Positions 7,585 through 16,166 of a DNA stretch of 26,092 bases are shown piece by piece; the stretch's first letter is position 1, and every line of letters begins with the position of its first letter. Both the position numbers and the translations under genes were made by a program. The DNA lies in NCBI GenBank assembly GCA_938028745.1, contig CALIZL010000105.1, positions 1-26,092 of the forward strand, written 5' to 3'. The notes under the pieces were generated by a model, which saw nothing but the letters and a program-made list of their open reading frames with translations, was not told the origin of the DNA and searched no databases. Source of the DNA: an uncultured Prevotella sp. Its GTDB lineage: Bacteria > Bacteroidota > Bacteroidia > Bacteroidales > Bacteroidaceae.

Positions 7585-7796
7585 GCAAAGCATGTATTGA
7601 AAGTTCTCCTGCCAGGTCACCTTTTCGAGGCATATCCACGTTTTTGCCACAGGCAAATGCAGTAGAATTTCAGATTTTATCGTATCTTTGTCTAATACTT
7701 TGTACATGAGTGGGGCGTTTATCTACGTTTAGTGGCACAAGTACAATAAACTCCTCTCAATTGATAGAAAGATTAAAAGTAAAGACTACGCCATAA
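7585..7796. repeat. Large dispersed repeat, copy A2
   Basis: This block matches 23955-24157. Landmarks shared in order: CCACGTTT, GCCACA, TCAGATTT, ATCGTATC, TACTTTGTACATGA, AAACTCCTCTCAA against AAGCCCCTCTCAA, and ATTAAAAGT. It contains TATCTTTG at 7683-7690, a possible -7 box reading toward the alkD-like gene. It may be the far end of one element whose middle differs in the two copies. Confidence 0.7.
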
Positions 7797-7845
7797 ACTT
7801 TGTGGTATGTTTTCAACCAGATAGCGAACTAAATACACGTACACG

Positions 7846-8550
7846 ATGAACATAACAGACACCATTACCAACGAATTGAAAGCCCAAGGAAGTGCAGAGA
7901 AGGCGGCGCATTTAAGCTATTTCTTCAAGACGGGCAAGGGACAATACGGCGAAAACGACCGCTTTTTGGGCGTTACCGTACCCGAAACGCGCCGTGTGGC
8001 TAAGGTGCATGCTGGTGTGGATATGGCCGATTTGCAACAACTCATTCGGTCAGAGTGGCACGAAGTGCGCCTTTGTGCCTTGTTCATTCTTACTATTCAG
8101 TTCAACAAAGGCGATGAACCGACACGCACCGAGCTTGTAGACTTCTATTTAAGCAATACCCAATACATCAACAATTGGGACCTCGTGGACCTTGCCGCGT
8201 GGGAAACCATCGGCACGTACTTGCTAGACAAGCCGCGCGACTTGCTTTATCGGCTAGCCGAAAGCCCCTTGTTGTGGGATAACCGCATCGCGATGGTGTC
8301 TACTTACGCCTTTATCAGGCAAGGACAATTGGACGATACCTTCGCCTTGGCCGAGAAAATGATGGGGCATAAGCACGATCTGATGCACAAGGCCATTGGC
8401 TGGATGTTGCGCGAGGCAGGCAAACGCGATGTGGAAAGACTTCGCCTGTTTGTGGAAAGCCATCGCTTGGAGATGCCCCGAACCATGTTGCGCTATGCCA
8501 TCGAGAAGTTTTCGCCCGAAGAGCGTAAGCACCTGATGCGCAAAGGGTGA
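7846..8550 (+). CDS. DNA alkylation repair protein, AlkD-type HEAT-repeat glycosylase
   Basis: A 234-aa all-helical protein of the DNA_alkylation family. It excises positively charged alkylated purines without base flipping. Residues matching the Bacillus AlkD active site by position and context: W111 and D115 in NNWDLVDLAAWE, R147 in LLWDNRIAM, and W186 in AIGWMLREAGKRD. The length is typical and the protein looks intact. The ATG at 7846 is the first in frame with a family-like N-terminus. It stands alone: the 5' side is the long repeat region, and a strong bidirectional terminator lies 22 nt beyond the stop. The symbol alkD is withheld because close homologues in this phylum are not characterised. 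Confidence 0.9.
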   Translation: MNITDTITNELKAQGSAEKAAHLSYFFKTGKGQYGENDRFLGVTVPETRRVAKVHAGVDMADLQQLIRSEWHEVRLCALFILTIQFNKGDEPTRTELVDFYLSNTQYINNWDLVDLAAWETIGTYLLDKPRDLLYRLAESPLLWDNRIAMVSTYAFIRQGQLDDTFALAEKMMGHKHDLMHKAIGWMLREAGKRDVERLRLFVESHRLEMPRTMLRYAIEKFSPEERKHLMRKG

Positions 8551-8572
8551 CGTATTAAGAGGGGGATAACAA

Positions 8573-8608
8573 AAAAGTGGAGGGTTGCCAACGCAGCCCT
8601 CCACTTTT
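8573..8608. terminator. Bidirectional intrinsic terminator
   Basis: AAAAGTGGAGGG (8573-8584) pairs with CCCTCCACTTTT (8597-8608). Four more inner pairs include one G-U, with a CAAC tetraloop. The A-run on the left and T-run on the right make it work on both strands. It therefore serves the convergent alkD-like gene and the malY/patB-like gene, whose stop is at 8636. Confidence 0.9.
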
Positions 8609-8635
8609 GTATATGTACCTTTTTAGGATGGTTTT

Positions 8636-9814
8636 CTAGATGTTTTTCACCGCTTGGGCCAATTGTTCAAGGGCCTGTTGAAGTATGGCGCGAGGCGTTC
8701 CCACATTCAATCGCATGTGCGACTCGCCACCAGGACCAAACATTTCGCCGTCGTTCATGGCCAAATGGGCTTTGTCTACGCATAGGTCTAGCAACTGGGC
8801 GTGGTCTAGTTTCAGCTCGGTAAAGTCGAGCCACACCAAGAAACTGGCCTGCGGACGTAAGGGTTTAACCCCAGGGATGTGCTTTTTGCAATAAGCTTCA
8901 ACGAAAAGCACGTTGCCCTCAATGTATTTCAGCATTTGCTTGCGCCACTCGTCGCCTTGCGTAAAGGCCGCAATGGTGGCAATAGGTGCAAAGATGGTGG
9001 GTTCGTTCAGTTCGTTTGCGGCGAGCCAACGGAAAAATTTGGTGCGCAATTCGGCATTGGGAACGATGGCAAACGAGCTGACAATGCCTGCTATGTTGAA
9101 CGTTTTAGAGGGTGCGCCAAAGGTGATGGAGATGTCTGCCGCACGCTGGCTCACGGTGGCGAAGGGCGTATGGCGATTGCCAAACAAGGCCATGTCCGCA
9201 TGTATTTCATCGCTAATCACGATGATGTTGTGCTCGTAACAGAAGTCGGCCAAGCGTTGCAGCGTTTCCTTAGCCCATGTTTGCCCTGCCGGATTGTGGG
9301 GGTTGCATAGCACAAATACCTTGCATTGCTCGTCGCAAACGGCCTCAAGGTTGTCGAAGTCCATTTCGTAATATCCTTCGGCATTGCGTTTCAGCGGGTT
9401 GAACACCACTTTGCGCCCGTTGGCTAGTGGCGTAAGGCGGAACGGATGGTACACGGGCGGCTGTATAATCACCTTTTCGCCAGGGCGTGTGAATACGTTT
9501 ATTACAAAACCGATGCCCTTAACGATGCCTGGGATAAAGGTTAGCCACTCGCGTTGCACAGTCCATTGGTGTTGGTGTTGCTGCCAGTCGATGATGCTCT
9601 GCCATAGCTCGTTGGGCGTTGTTGTGTAGCCAAAGATGGGGTGTTCCAATCGTTTACGTAAGGCATCAACGATAAATGGAGGCGTGGCAAAGTCCATGTC
9701 GGCCACCCAAAGGGGCAAAAGGTCGTCGCGCCCCCAACGTGGTAGCAGCGCGTCGTGCTTGATGTCGCCGCTGCCTTTGCGGTCGATTATTTGGGCGAAG
9801 TCGTAGTTTTGCAT
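8636..9814 (-). CDS. MalY/PatB-type PLP-dependent C-S lyase (class I/II aminotransferase fold)
   Basis: The start is placed at the ATG at 9814 (MQNYDFAQIIDRKGSGD, 392 aa). A GTG six codons further up (9832) is possible. The fold-type I PLP enzyme carries PLWVADMDF near the N-terminus, NPHNPAGQ at the substrate-binding loop, VISDEIHAD with the PLP-contacting Asp, and SKTFNIAGI, whose lysine (K237) is the Schiff-base residue. WVADMDF and SKTFNIAG are typical of the MalY/PatB cystathionine beta-lyase branch, which cleaves C-S bonds to release thiols or H2S, pyruvate and ammonia. It follows the other PLP sulfur enzyme on the same strand after 114 bp that contain a dispersed repeat, so they may or may not share a transcript. 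Confidence 0.88.
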   Translation of the reverse strand: MQNYDFAQIIDRKGSGDIKHDALLPRWGRDDLLPLWVADMDFATPPFIVDALRKRLEHPIFGYTTTPNELWQSIIDWQQHQHQWTVQREWLTFIPGIVKGIGFVINVFTRPGEKVIIQPPVYHPFRLTPLANGRKVVFNPLKRNAEGYYEMDFDNLEAVCDEQCKVFVLCNPHNPAGQTWAKETLQRLADFCYEHNIIVISDEIHADMALFGNRHTPFATVSQRAADISITFGAPSKTFNIAGIVSSFAIVPNAELRTKFFRWLAANELNEPTIFAPIATIAAFTQGDEWRKQMLKYIEGNVLFVEAYCKKHIPGVKPLRPQASFLVWLDFTELKLDHAQLLDLCVDKAHLAMNDGEMFGPGGESHMRLNVGTPRAILQQALEQLAQAVKNI

Positions 9815-9853
9815 AATAAATGTCGGCCTCACACCTCCCTCTCTTTACGGGTG

Positions 9854-9871
9854 GAGGGGAGTGATATGCCT
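9854..9871. repeat. Second copy of GAGGGGAGTGATATGCCT
   Basis: An exact 18-base match to 5079-5096, placed between the two PLP enzyme genes. Upstream CCTCC and downstream GGAGG can pair, so the hairpin character is kept in a weaker form. Confidence 0.75.
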
Positions 9872-9928
9872 CGTTTTTGTCGTTATGGATTAATAATGAT
9901 GTTTGCGGGTGGCTCTTTTGCCGAAGAG

Positions 9929-11101
9929 TTAGCCTAACGCTTGTTTGATGTCTTCCAACAGGTCGTCCACGTCTTCCAATCCGATGCTCAGTCGGATAGT
10001 CGTGTCCAACACGTCCATCTCTTGGCGTTCTTTGTCCGAGAACGAGCCGTAAATGGTGCTGGCAGGGTGGATGGCCAGTGTGCGATTGTCGAAAAGATTG
10101 GTGGCGCGGTGGATAAGTTTAAGCTTGTTTATCATGTCGAAACATGCCGCCTTGCTCTCCAAGTCGATGGTTATCATGGCACCGGCGGTGTTGCCAAACT
10201 GCTTTTTGGCCAAGTGGTGGTAGGGATTGTCGGGCAGTCCTACGTAGTTAACGCGTTTAATCTGCGGCAATGCCTGCATGCGGATGGCCAGTTGTAGGGC
10301 GTTGTCGGCCTGGATGCGATAGCGTGCATCGAGAACTTCTAGGCCGACAGTTTGCAGATAGGCCGCTTGGGGAGTCATGTAGGCACCGAAGTTGAAGAGC
10401 AATTCGCCACGTAGGGCATGCCCCAAACGTTCGCATGTGCCGTAATCGATAACCAATCCGCCCAAAGATGTTGCTCCGCCACTGATGTATTTGGTGCTGG
10501 AAACCACTTCGGCATCCACACCGAGAGCCTTTGCCGAGAACTCGGTAAAGGGAATAAGCGTGGTGTCGGCCACCACGGGGATGCCCCGTGCGTGGGCTAA
10601 TGCCGCCAAAGCAGGCAGGTCTACCACCTCTAATTGTGGGTTAGACATTATCTCTAAGTACACGCAGCAGGTGTTGTCGTCGAGCAAACGTTCCACTTCT
10701 GCCGGGTTGGTGAGGTCGCAAAGGCGTGCTTCCACACCGAAACGTTTGAGTGTGGAGGTGAGCAACGAGTAGGTATTGCCGAACATGTGGCGCGAACTGA
10801 CGATGTTTTTTCCTTGTTCGGCCAGAGCAATAAACACCGCACTGATGGCCGCCATGCCCGAATTGAAGGCCACAACGTCTGTTGCGCCCGTGATGCCCTT
10901 TACGCGATGTTCAAAGTTTTCAACCGTTGGGTTGCCCACGCGCGAGTAATCGGGAGCTGCGATACGTCCGCAAAACACGTCGGACATGGTTTGTGCATTG
11001 TCAAACTCGTAGGCCACGGCGTTGTAAACGGGCATGCTCAGGGCATCGTAAGCATCGCGGCGTTTGTAGGCTTGGTGTATGGCGCGCGTTGTTTTCTTCA
11101 T
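9929..11101 (-). CDS. Cys/Met metabolism PLP-dependent enzyme (trans-sulfuration family)
   Basis: A 390-aa enzyme of the cystathionine gamma-synthase/O-acetylhomoserine sulfhydrylase/methionine gamma-lyase superfamily. Motifs: DYSRVGNPT (51-59), whose Tyr and Arg bind the PLP phosphate of the neighbouring subunit; SGMAAISAV (81-89); EIMSNPQLEVVDLP (150-163); VVADTT (176-181), with the Asp that contacts the pyridine nitrogen; and SSTKYISGG (201-209), whose K204 forms the Schiff base. Sequence alone does not decide between homocysteine synthesis and methionine or cystathionine cleavage. VVADTT in place of the usual VVDNT is a small departure. The gene starts 36 bp after lptD on the same strand. 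With the downstream MalY-type lyase it suggests a sulfur amino-acid pair. Confidence 0.85.
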   Translation of the reverse strand: MKKTTRAIHQAYKRRDAYDALSMPVYNAVAYEFDNAQTMSDVFCGRIAAPDYSRVGNPTVENFEHRVKGITGATDVVAFNSGMAAISAVFIALAEQGKNIVSSRHMFGNTYSLLTSTLKRFGVEARLCDLTNPAEVERLLDDNTCCVYLEIMSNPQLEVVDLPALAALAHARGIPVVADTTLIPFTEFSAKALGVDAEVVSSTKYISGGATSLGGLVIDYGTCERLGHALRGELLFNFGAYMTPQAAYLQTVGLEVLDARYRIQADNALQLAIRMQALPQIKRVNYVGLPDNPYHHLAKKQFGNTAGAMITIDLESKAACFDMINKLKLIHRATNLFDNRTLAIHPASTIYGSFSDKERQEMDVLDTTIRLSIGLEDVDDLLEDIKQALG

Positions 11102-11137
11102 TATTATAATATGTTTAGTTGTAGTTGTTGCACTTGC

Positions 11138-13966
11138 TTAATACCATTGTACGGCGTTGCCATAGCCGCTGCGTTTGTCGTATTTAAGCGCATCGGTAAG
11201 CGTGGAGGCATTACAACGGAAGGTGAAGTTGTAGCTGGTGTATGGGGCCAAAACCACCGAGCAACTCATGCTGAAACAGTGAAGGTCTCGTTGTAGCGAG
11301 GCCGTGGTCATGGATATTTTCTTGTTTTCAAAGTCGTAACCCGACGAGAAACTGATGTTCCATCCCTCGCTAAGGCGTATGTTGCCGCTCATGTTGAGCG
11401 TTTGCGTAAACTTATAGGGGTAGCGCATGGTTTTGTAGTTGAACTTAGAGCGGTCGGTATTCTCGCTCATCGTTACTCCATAACCAAAGGTTAGCGACCA
11501 CGGCATGGAGAATTTCATGTATCCGTCGTCGTCGGTCTCGGTCTTTCCGCCGTCGTTAGGGTTGCTTGCGCCACGTTGTCCTTCAACCATGTCGTCGTCT
11601 ATGTTGCTTTCTATGTTCGTATCAATGCCTTCGTCGTTCTTGTTTGGTTTCTTATCGTCGTCTTCTTTCGTCTTTTTGCCGAACAGCTTAGCCAGTTTTT
11701 CGGGCGTAAGGGTGAACGAAACGTTTTGCGACATGCCTTGGAAACGGCCAAACCTACCGCGTCCCCACTCGGTATGCGTGCCCACATAGGGGTTGCCGTC
11801 TTTGTCTAGCTCGTAGGCGTAAGTGGCAAATACGGCGTTCATACTGAACGTGTAGTTCTTCCACCACTTTAATCTTAGGCGCATACTAAGGTCGCTCCAC
11901 GGTCTGCTTTCGGCCGCCATGTTGTACGACATGGATGCGCCCAGCTCGTCGATGAGCGAAATCTTCTTAAATCCCGTTGAGTCTTTGTCGGAGCGTATCT
12001 TCATTTCGAGGTTGTTTCCTACGTCGAACGACACGCTACCTGTTTTTCCTCGGCCGGGCACACCAAAGAGCGAACCCTCGAAAGGCGAGTATTCTACAAG
12101 CGAAACGTTGCCCGCCGCGTCTGTTTTTTGGTAAGTGGCGTAGTAGCCGTAACGCGCCGAGCCGAAGTCGGGGGCGTAACTGAAACTCACTTGCGGTGTG
12201 ATGACGTGGCGAATGGCCACAATCTTGTCGCCAAACAGCTTGCGGCTGGGTGTCCAAAAGCCGTAAAGCTTGGTATTGGCCGATACGCTCATGCGCCAGT
12301 CGTACACGTTGTGGAACCCGTAAGTGGTGTCGCGGCGTTCTGCTTGCTGAGCAATGTCCCACGAACGGTTAATCTTATTGGTGTACATGCGGTCGGTAAA
12401 CGACACCGAGGGGTTGAGGCTGAGGTAGTTGAACAGCGTAAACGACCCGCTGATAGGCACGCTGTGCATCATTCCGTTGCGCCAATCCTTTACCAAATTC
12501 GAGTGCAACAGGCGGTCTTCTTTCGTATTTATCGAGTTGCTTAGCTGTCCGGTGTAGCTCATTGAAATCTTTTCGTACCAGCGTTCCTTACCTGCGGCGT
12601 GCTTGCGTTTAAAGGGATTAAAGCGCGCAATGGAGATGTTGAGGTCGGGAAGGGTGAGTGCGATGCTCGAGTCACGCATGTTTTGCGAGAGGTTTCCCGT
12701 TGCGCTGAGCGTTAGACCGATGCTCGAAAAGCCCGTACTCCAACTAACCGACGATGTTCGGGTGCTTTGTGTAAGCGCTTGGGGGTTGTAAAGGCTGTTC
12801 ATGTTGTTGCGCTCGTAGCTGGTGGAGGCAAAGTTAACACTTCCCGAAAGGTTGCTGAAAGGGTTGGCCTTGGGGTCTTGTCGGTGGCTCCATTGCAGCT
12901 TAAAGCTGGTTTGCGACGAGTAATCGGGCAATCCCTTGTCGCCCGTTTTGGTGTTTTGGTAGCTTAAATAAAAGCTGCCGTTGTAGCGATAACGCTTGCG
13001 ATAGTTGGTTGCGGCCGAGACACCCCACGAGCCTTTGGTGTATATTTCGCCCAGAAGTTTCAGGTCCCACTTATCTCCGAGGGCGAAATAATAGCCAATG
13101 TCGCGCAGGTAAAAGCCGCGTTCGCTCTCGTCGCCGTATGTGGGCATGATAAAGCCACTGCTGTATTTCTTGGTAAAGGGGAAGAAACCGTAGGGAATGG
13201 CCAACGGCAATGGCACGTCGGCCACCACTAAATAGGCTGGTCCGAACACCACATCCTTGCCTGGACGAACCTTAGCACGCGATAGTGCAATGTAAAAGTC
13301 GGGGCAATCTTTATCGCAAGTGGTGTATCGTCCGTGTTGAAGATATACGTCGCCATTGGCATCGCGCTTGGCCTTTTGCCCGAAAAGAAATCCCTCTTGT
13401 TGCTGTGTGTGCACCTCTTTGATAATTCCTTTCTTCGATTTGAAGTTAAAGGCCATCGTGTCGCTGCTGTACTTATCCGAACCCATATTAAATACGGGCT
13501 TACCTTTAACGCCGCTTTTCTCTGTGCTGTCGGGCGCACCAGTGGCGTGTACCACACTACTGTCTGTGCTGATGCGTATGCGTTCGCTGGCCAAGTCCAT
13601 GTTTTCGTACTTCACTTTGGCCGAACCATAGAGGTAAGCCATCTTTGAATCGGCGTTGTAAACCAGCGAATCGTTGCCCGAATACACCACGGGCGCGTCT
13701 ATTCCGTTCTTCTTTTGTCGGTTAATCGAGTCTAGGCGGATGGAGTCGTCCACCTGTTTGTTGTGTCGGTAGATGGCTCGTTGCAGCGAATCCATGCGTG
13801 TAGTGTCGTTGGCCACACGTTCCAACGAGTCGCGCCTGATGGAGTCGGCCTGCCTCTCGGCAGCCGTCTTAGGCGTTTTTTTTCGCTGCGCGTAGGGTGT
13901 ATAAACCCCCGCCGTCACAAATATGACGGCAAACAGCAACAAGGCAATTAACGATTTTCTTCGCAT
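11138..13966 (-). CDS. lptD: LptD-like LPS-assembly outer-membrane protein
   Basis: A 942-aa outer-membrane protein that by family inserts LPS into the outer leaflet. A signal peptide covers about residues 1-26 (basic start, hydrophobic core, then YAQRKK). A charged Asp/Arg/Ser-rich linker (about 30-90) leads into a periplasmic OstA/LptA-like beta-jellyroll (about 90-215, with LVYNADSKMAYLYGSAKVKY). The rest is a long beta-barrel of alternating aromatic strands ending in YGNAVQWY, with a terminal aromatic residue as in outer-membrane barrels. IPYGFFPFTKKYSSGF resembles the conserved LptD barrel entry. An acidic low-complexity loop (KEDDDKKPNKNDEG and onward, about 760-810) interrupts the barrel and should be extracellular or disordered. 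It is the first gene of a minus-strand cluster with two sulfur PLP enzymes and is divergent from the carboxyltransferase. Confidence 0.88.
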   Translation of the reverse strand: MRRKSLIALLLFAVIFVTAGVYTPYAQRKKTPKTAAERQADSIRRDSLERVANDTTRMDSLQRAIYRHNKQVDDSIRLDSINRQKKNGIDAPVVYSGNDSLVYNADSKMAYLYGSAKVKYENMDLASERIRISTDSSVVHATGAPDSTEKSGVKGKPVFNMGSDKYSSDTMAFNFKSKKGIIKEVHTQQQEGFLFGQKAKRDANGDVYLQHGRYTTCDKDCPDFYIALSRAKVRPGKDVVFGPAYLVVADVPLPLAIPYGFFPFTKKYSSGFIMPTYGDESERGFYLRDIGYYFALGDKWDLKLLGEIYTKGSWGVSAATNYRKRYRYNGSFYLSYQNTKTGDKGLPDYSSQTSFKLQWSHRQDPKANPFSNLSGSVNFASTSYERNNMNSLYNPQALTQSTRTSSVSWSTGFSSIGLTLSATGNLSQNMRDSSIALTLPDLNISIARFNPFKRKHAAGKERWYEKISMSYTGQLSNSINTKEDRLLHSNLVKDWRNGMMHSVPISGSFTLFNYLSLNPSVSFTDRMYTNKINRSWDIAQQAERRDTTYGFHNVYDWRMSVSANTKLYGFWTPSRKLFGDKIVAIRHVITPQVSFSYAPDFGSARYGYYATYQKTDAAGNVSLVEYSPFEGSLFGVPGRGKTGSVSFDVGNNLEMKIRSDKDSTGFKKISLIDELGASMSYNMAAESRPWSDLSMRLRLKWWKNYTFSMNAVFATYAYELDKDGNPYVGTHTEWGRGRFGRFQGMSQNVSFTLTPEKLAKLFGKKTKEDDDKKPNKNDEGIDTNIESNIDDDMVEGQRGASNPNDGGKTETDDDGYMKFSMPWSLTFGYGVTMSENTDRSKFNYKTMRYPYKFTQTLNMSGNIRLSEGWNISFSSGYDFENKKISMTTASLQRDLHCFSMSCSVVLAPYTSYNFTFRCNASTLTDALKYDKRSGYGNAVQWY

Positions 13967-13975
13967 TCTAGGCTA

Positions 13976-13983
13976 CAAAATTA
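13976..13983 (-). promoter_or_regulatory. Putative -7 box of lptD
   Basis: The minus strand reads TAATTTTG (TAnnTTTG), ending 9 nt before the lptD ATG. No TTTG lies at the -33 position. The leader would be very short. Confidence 0.35.
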
Positions 13984-14180
13984 ACGAATAAATGGTGAAC
14001 CTTCTTGCTCTTATCCCTTTTTAACACTTGTTCGCGCAGCTTTTATGGGGTAGGGCGGGTGTTATTTGCGGTGCAACGCATGGCATTTGGTGGCATGCTT
14101 GCTGCCCCCTTTGCTCGCCAAGCAATGCTAACTATCTGCAAAAACTTCAAAGCAATGGGCCGTATTTGATTTTTTTTATC

Positions 14181-14188
14181 TAATTTTG
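14181..14188 (+). promoter_or_regulatory. Putative -7 box of the carboxyltransferase gene
   Basis: TAATTTTG fits the TAnnTTTG -7 consensus and would give a leader of about 40 nt before the ATG at 14232. A TTTG at 14165-14168 is too close to be the -33 element, so the promoter is only partly supported. The 265-bp spacer to lptD shows no other feature. Confidence 0.4.
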
Positions 14189-14231
14189 CACCGCTATATT
14201 ATCCACTTATAGTAATTTGTATAAGCAACTT

Positions 14232-16004
14232 ATGAAAAAGAAAATACAATTCAGTCTTGTTTATCGAGACATGTGGCAAAGCTCCGGAAAGTTTCAGCCA
14301 CGCAAAGACCAATTGGAGCGCATCGCTCCCGTGATTATTGAAATGGGATGTTTCTCGCGTGTGGAAACCAACGGCGGTGCCTTCGAGCAGGTTAACCTGC
14401 TTGCAGGTGAAAACCCCAACGAGGGTGTGCGAGCATTCTGTAAGCCTTTTAATGAGGTGGGCATAAAGACCCACATGCTAGACCGTGGACTGAACGCTTT
14501 GCGAATGTACCCCGTGCCCGACGATGTTCGTGCGCTGATGTATAAGGTGAAACACGCGCAAGGTGTGGACATACCCCGTATTTTCGACGGCTTGAACGAC
14601 GTTCGTAACATCATACCCAGCATTAAATGGGCGGCCGAGGCTGGCATGACGCCGCAGGGAACGCTCTGTATTACCACTTCGCCCGTGCATACGCTGGAAT
14701 ATTATAGCAACATTGCCGACCAACTTATCGAGGCCGGAGCAAAGGAAATTTGCCTTAAAGACATGGCCGGCATTGGCCAACCCGCCTTGTTGGGTCAGCT
14801 AACGAAGGCCATTAAGGACAAACACCCCGAAATTATTATCGAATATCACGGCCATACAGGCCCCGGTTTGTCGATGGCTTCTGTCTTGGAGGTGTGCAAC
14901 AACGGTGCCGACATCATTGATACGGCCATCGAACCGCTATCTTGGGGTAAGGTTCATCCCGACGTTATCTCGGTGCAAAGCATGTTGAAGAACGAAGGTT
15001 TCGACGTTCCTGAAATCAACATGAGCGCTTACATGAAGGCGCGCGCATTGACACAAGAGTTCATCGACGAGTGGTTGGGCTACTTTATCAACCCCGCCAA
15101 CAAGCTGATGAGCTCGTTGTTGCTTGGTTGTGGCTTGCCCGGCGGTATGATGGGCAGTATGATGGCCGACCTTGCAGGCATACATAGCACCATCAATAGC
15201 ATCCGTGCGAAGAAGGGCGAGTCCGAATTGTCTACCGACGACATGCTTATCAACCTCTTCAACGAGGTAGAGTACGTTTGGCCACGCGTGGGTTATCCAC
15301 CCCTCGTAACGCCATTCTCGCAGTATGTGAAGAACATTGCCCTGATGAACCTCCTCACAATGGAGCAAGGCAAGGGTCGTTTCGTGATGATGGACGATGC
15401 CATGTGGGGTATGATTTTGGGCAAGAGTGGCAAAATTCCTGGAACAATCGCACCCGAATTGGTGGCTTTGGCCAAGGAAAAAGGGTTCGAATTTACCGAT
15501 GCCGACCCACATACGCTGCTGCCAAACAGCTTGGATGAGTTTAAGAAGGAAATGGACGAGAACGGTTGGGAGTATGGACAGGACGACGAAGAACTGTTTG
15601 AACTGGCTATGCACCCCGAACAATACCGCAATTATAAGAGCGGACAGGCTAAGAAGAACTTCTTGGCCGACTTGCAAAAGGCTAAGGATGCCAAAATGGG
15701 TAGTAAGTTGTCTGTTGAAGAACTCGCCGCCTTTAAGCACGCCAAGGCCGATGCGCTTGTTGCTCCCGTTAAGGGACAACTGTTCTGGGAATTTAATGGC
15801 GACGGCGAATGCGCACCTACCGTTGAACCTTACATTGGTAAGGAATACAAGGAAGGCGATGTGTTCTGCTACATTGTTGCCACCTGGGGCGAGATTGTTA
15901 CTGTGCCTGCCGCACTCGGTGGCAAGCTGGTTGAAATCAATGCCAAGCAGGGTAGCAAGGTAAATAAGGGCGATGTGGTGGCTTACATCGAGCGCGCACA
16001 ATAA
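14232..16004 (+). CDS. Pyruvate/oxaloacetate carboxyltransferase (PycB/OadA-like) lacking the biotin lysine
   Basis: The start is placed at the ATG at 14232 (590 aa, MKKKIQFSLVYRDMWQS); a TTG five codons upstream is less likely. The N-terminal half is the HMGL-like TIM barrel of carboxyltransferases: YRDMWQS (11-17), LKDMAG with K176 at the position of the carbamylated metal ligand, and HGHTGPG with metal-binding H206 and H208. The PycB_OadA domain follows (about 300-460). The C-terminal 75 residues look like a biotinyl/lipoyl domain (KEGDVFCYI...GGKLVEI...KVNKGDVVAYI). The EAMKME biotinylation site is replaced by VATWGE, with W552 where the lysine belongs. The enzyme therefore cannot carry biotin itself and would need a separate carrier, as the 5S subunit of propionibacterial transcarboxylase does. 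Exact reaction uncertain: pyruvate carboxylase B, oxaloacetate decarboxylase alpha or transcarboxylase. Confidence 0.85.
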   Translation: MKKKIQFSLVYRDMWQSSGKFQPRKDQLERIAPVIIEMGCFSRVETNGGAFEQVNLLAGENPNEGVRAFCKPFNEVGIKTHMLDRGLNALRMYPVPDDVRALMYKVKHAQGVDIPRIFDGLNDVRNIIPSIKWAAEAGMTPQGTLCITTSPVHTLEYYSNIADQLIEAGAKEICLKDMAGIGQPALLGQLTKAIKDKHPEIIIEYHGHTGPGLSMASVLEVCNNGADIIDTAIEPLSWGKVHPDVISVQSMLKNEGFDVPEINMSAYMKARALTQEFIDEWLGYFINPANKLMSSLLLGCGLPGGMMGSMMADLAGIHSTINSIRAKKGESELSTDDMLINLFNEVEYVWPRVGYPPLVTPFSQYVKNIALMNLLTMEQGKGRFVMMDDAMWGMILGKSGKIPGTIAPELVALAKEKGFEFTDADPHTLLPNSLDEFKKEMDENGWEYGQDDEELFELAMHPEQYRNYKSGQAKKNFLADLQKAKDAKMGSKLSVEELAAFKHAKADALVAPVKGQLFWEFNGDGECAPTVEPYIGKEYKEGDVFCYIVATWGEIVTVPAALGGKLVEINAKQGSKVNKGDVVAYIERAQ

Positions 16005-16041
16005 GATTTGACATCGGGCATAAGCCAAAAACATAGCGTCG

Positions 16042-16088
16042 AAGGCACGGCTTGCAACACATGTTGCGGGTCGTGCCTTTGCTTTTTT
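16042..16088 (+). terminator. Intrinsic terminator of the carboxyltransferase gene
   Basis: AAGGCACG (16042-16049) pairs with CGTGCCTT (16072-16079), and an inner stem GCAAC/GTTGC (16054-16058 with 16063-16067) continues the hairpin. A T-run (16083-16088) follows. It lies 37 nt after the stop codon. Confidence 0.8.
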
Positions 16089-16166
16089 AGTGGTTTATGT
16101 TGTTGTCTTTCGTGGTTTCGTAGTCGTTTGCCCACAAATTTCTGGCCGCTTGTGCAGTACAACGTA

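Larger units (their letters stand above)
6324..7845. other. Long repeat-rich intergenic region (copy A)
   Basis: No gene is supported in 1.5 kb. In order it holds: an ACTCATCAC/AACTCACAA low-complexity tract (about 6480-6610); a block, about 6575-7262, that recurs at 23129-23783 and includes seven 22-bp tandem units; a second degenerate GAGTTAACGAGT tract (about 7266-7335); an inverted copy of a 136-bp repeat (7335-7470); and a block, about 7585-7796, that recurs at 23955-24157. Frames open here fall inside repeats and have no family signature. Confidence 0.7.

Noticed and set aside
14937..16034. 365-codon minus-strand frame
   Set aside because: Antisense shadow of the carboxyltransferase; no recognisable domain.
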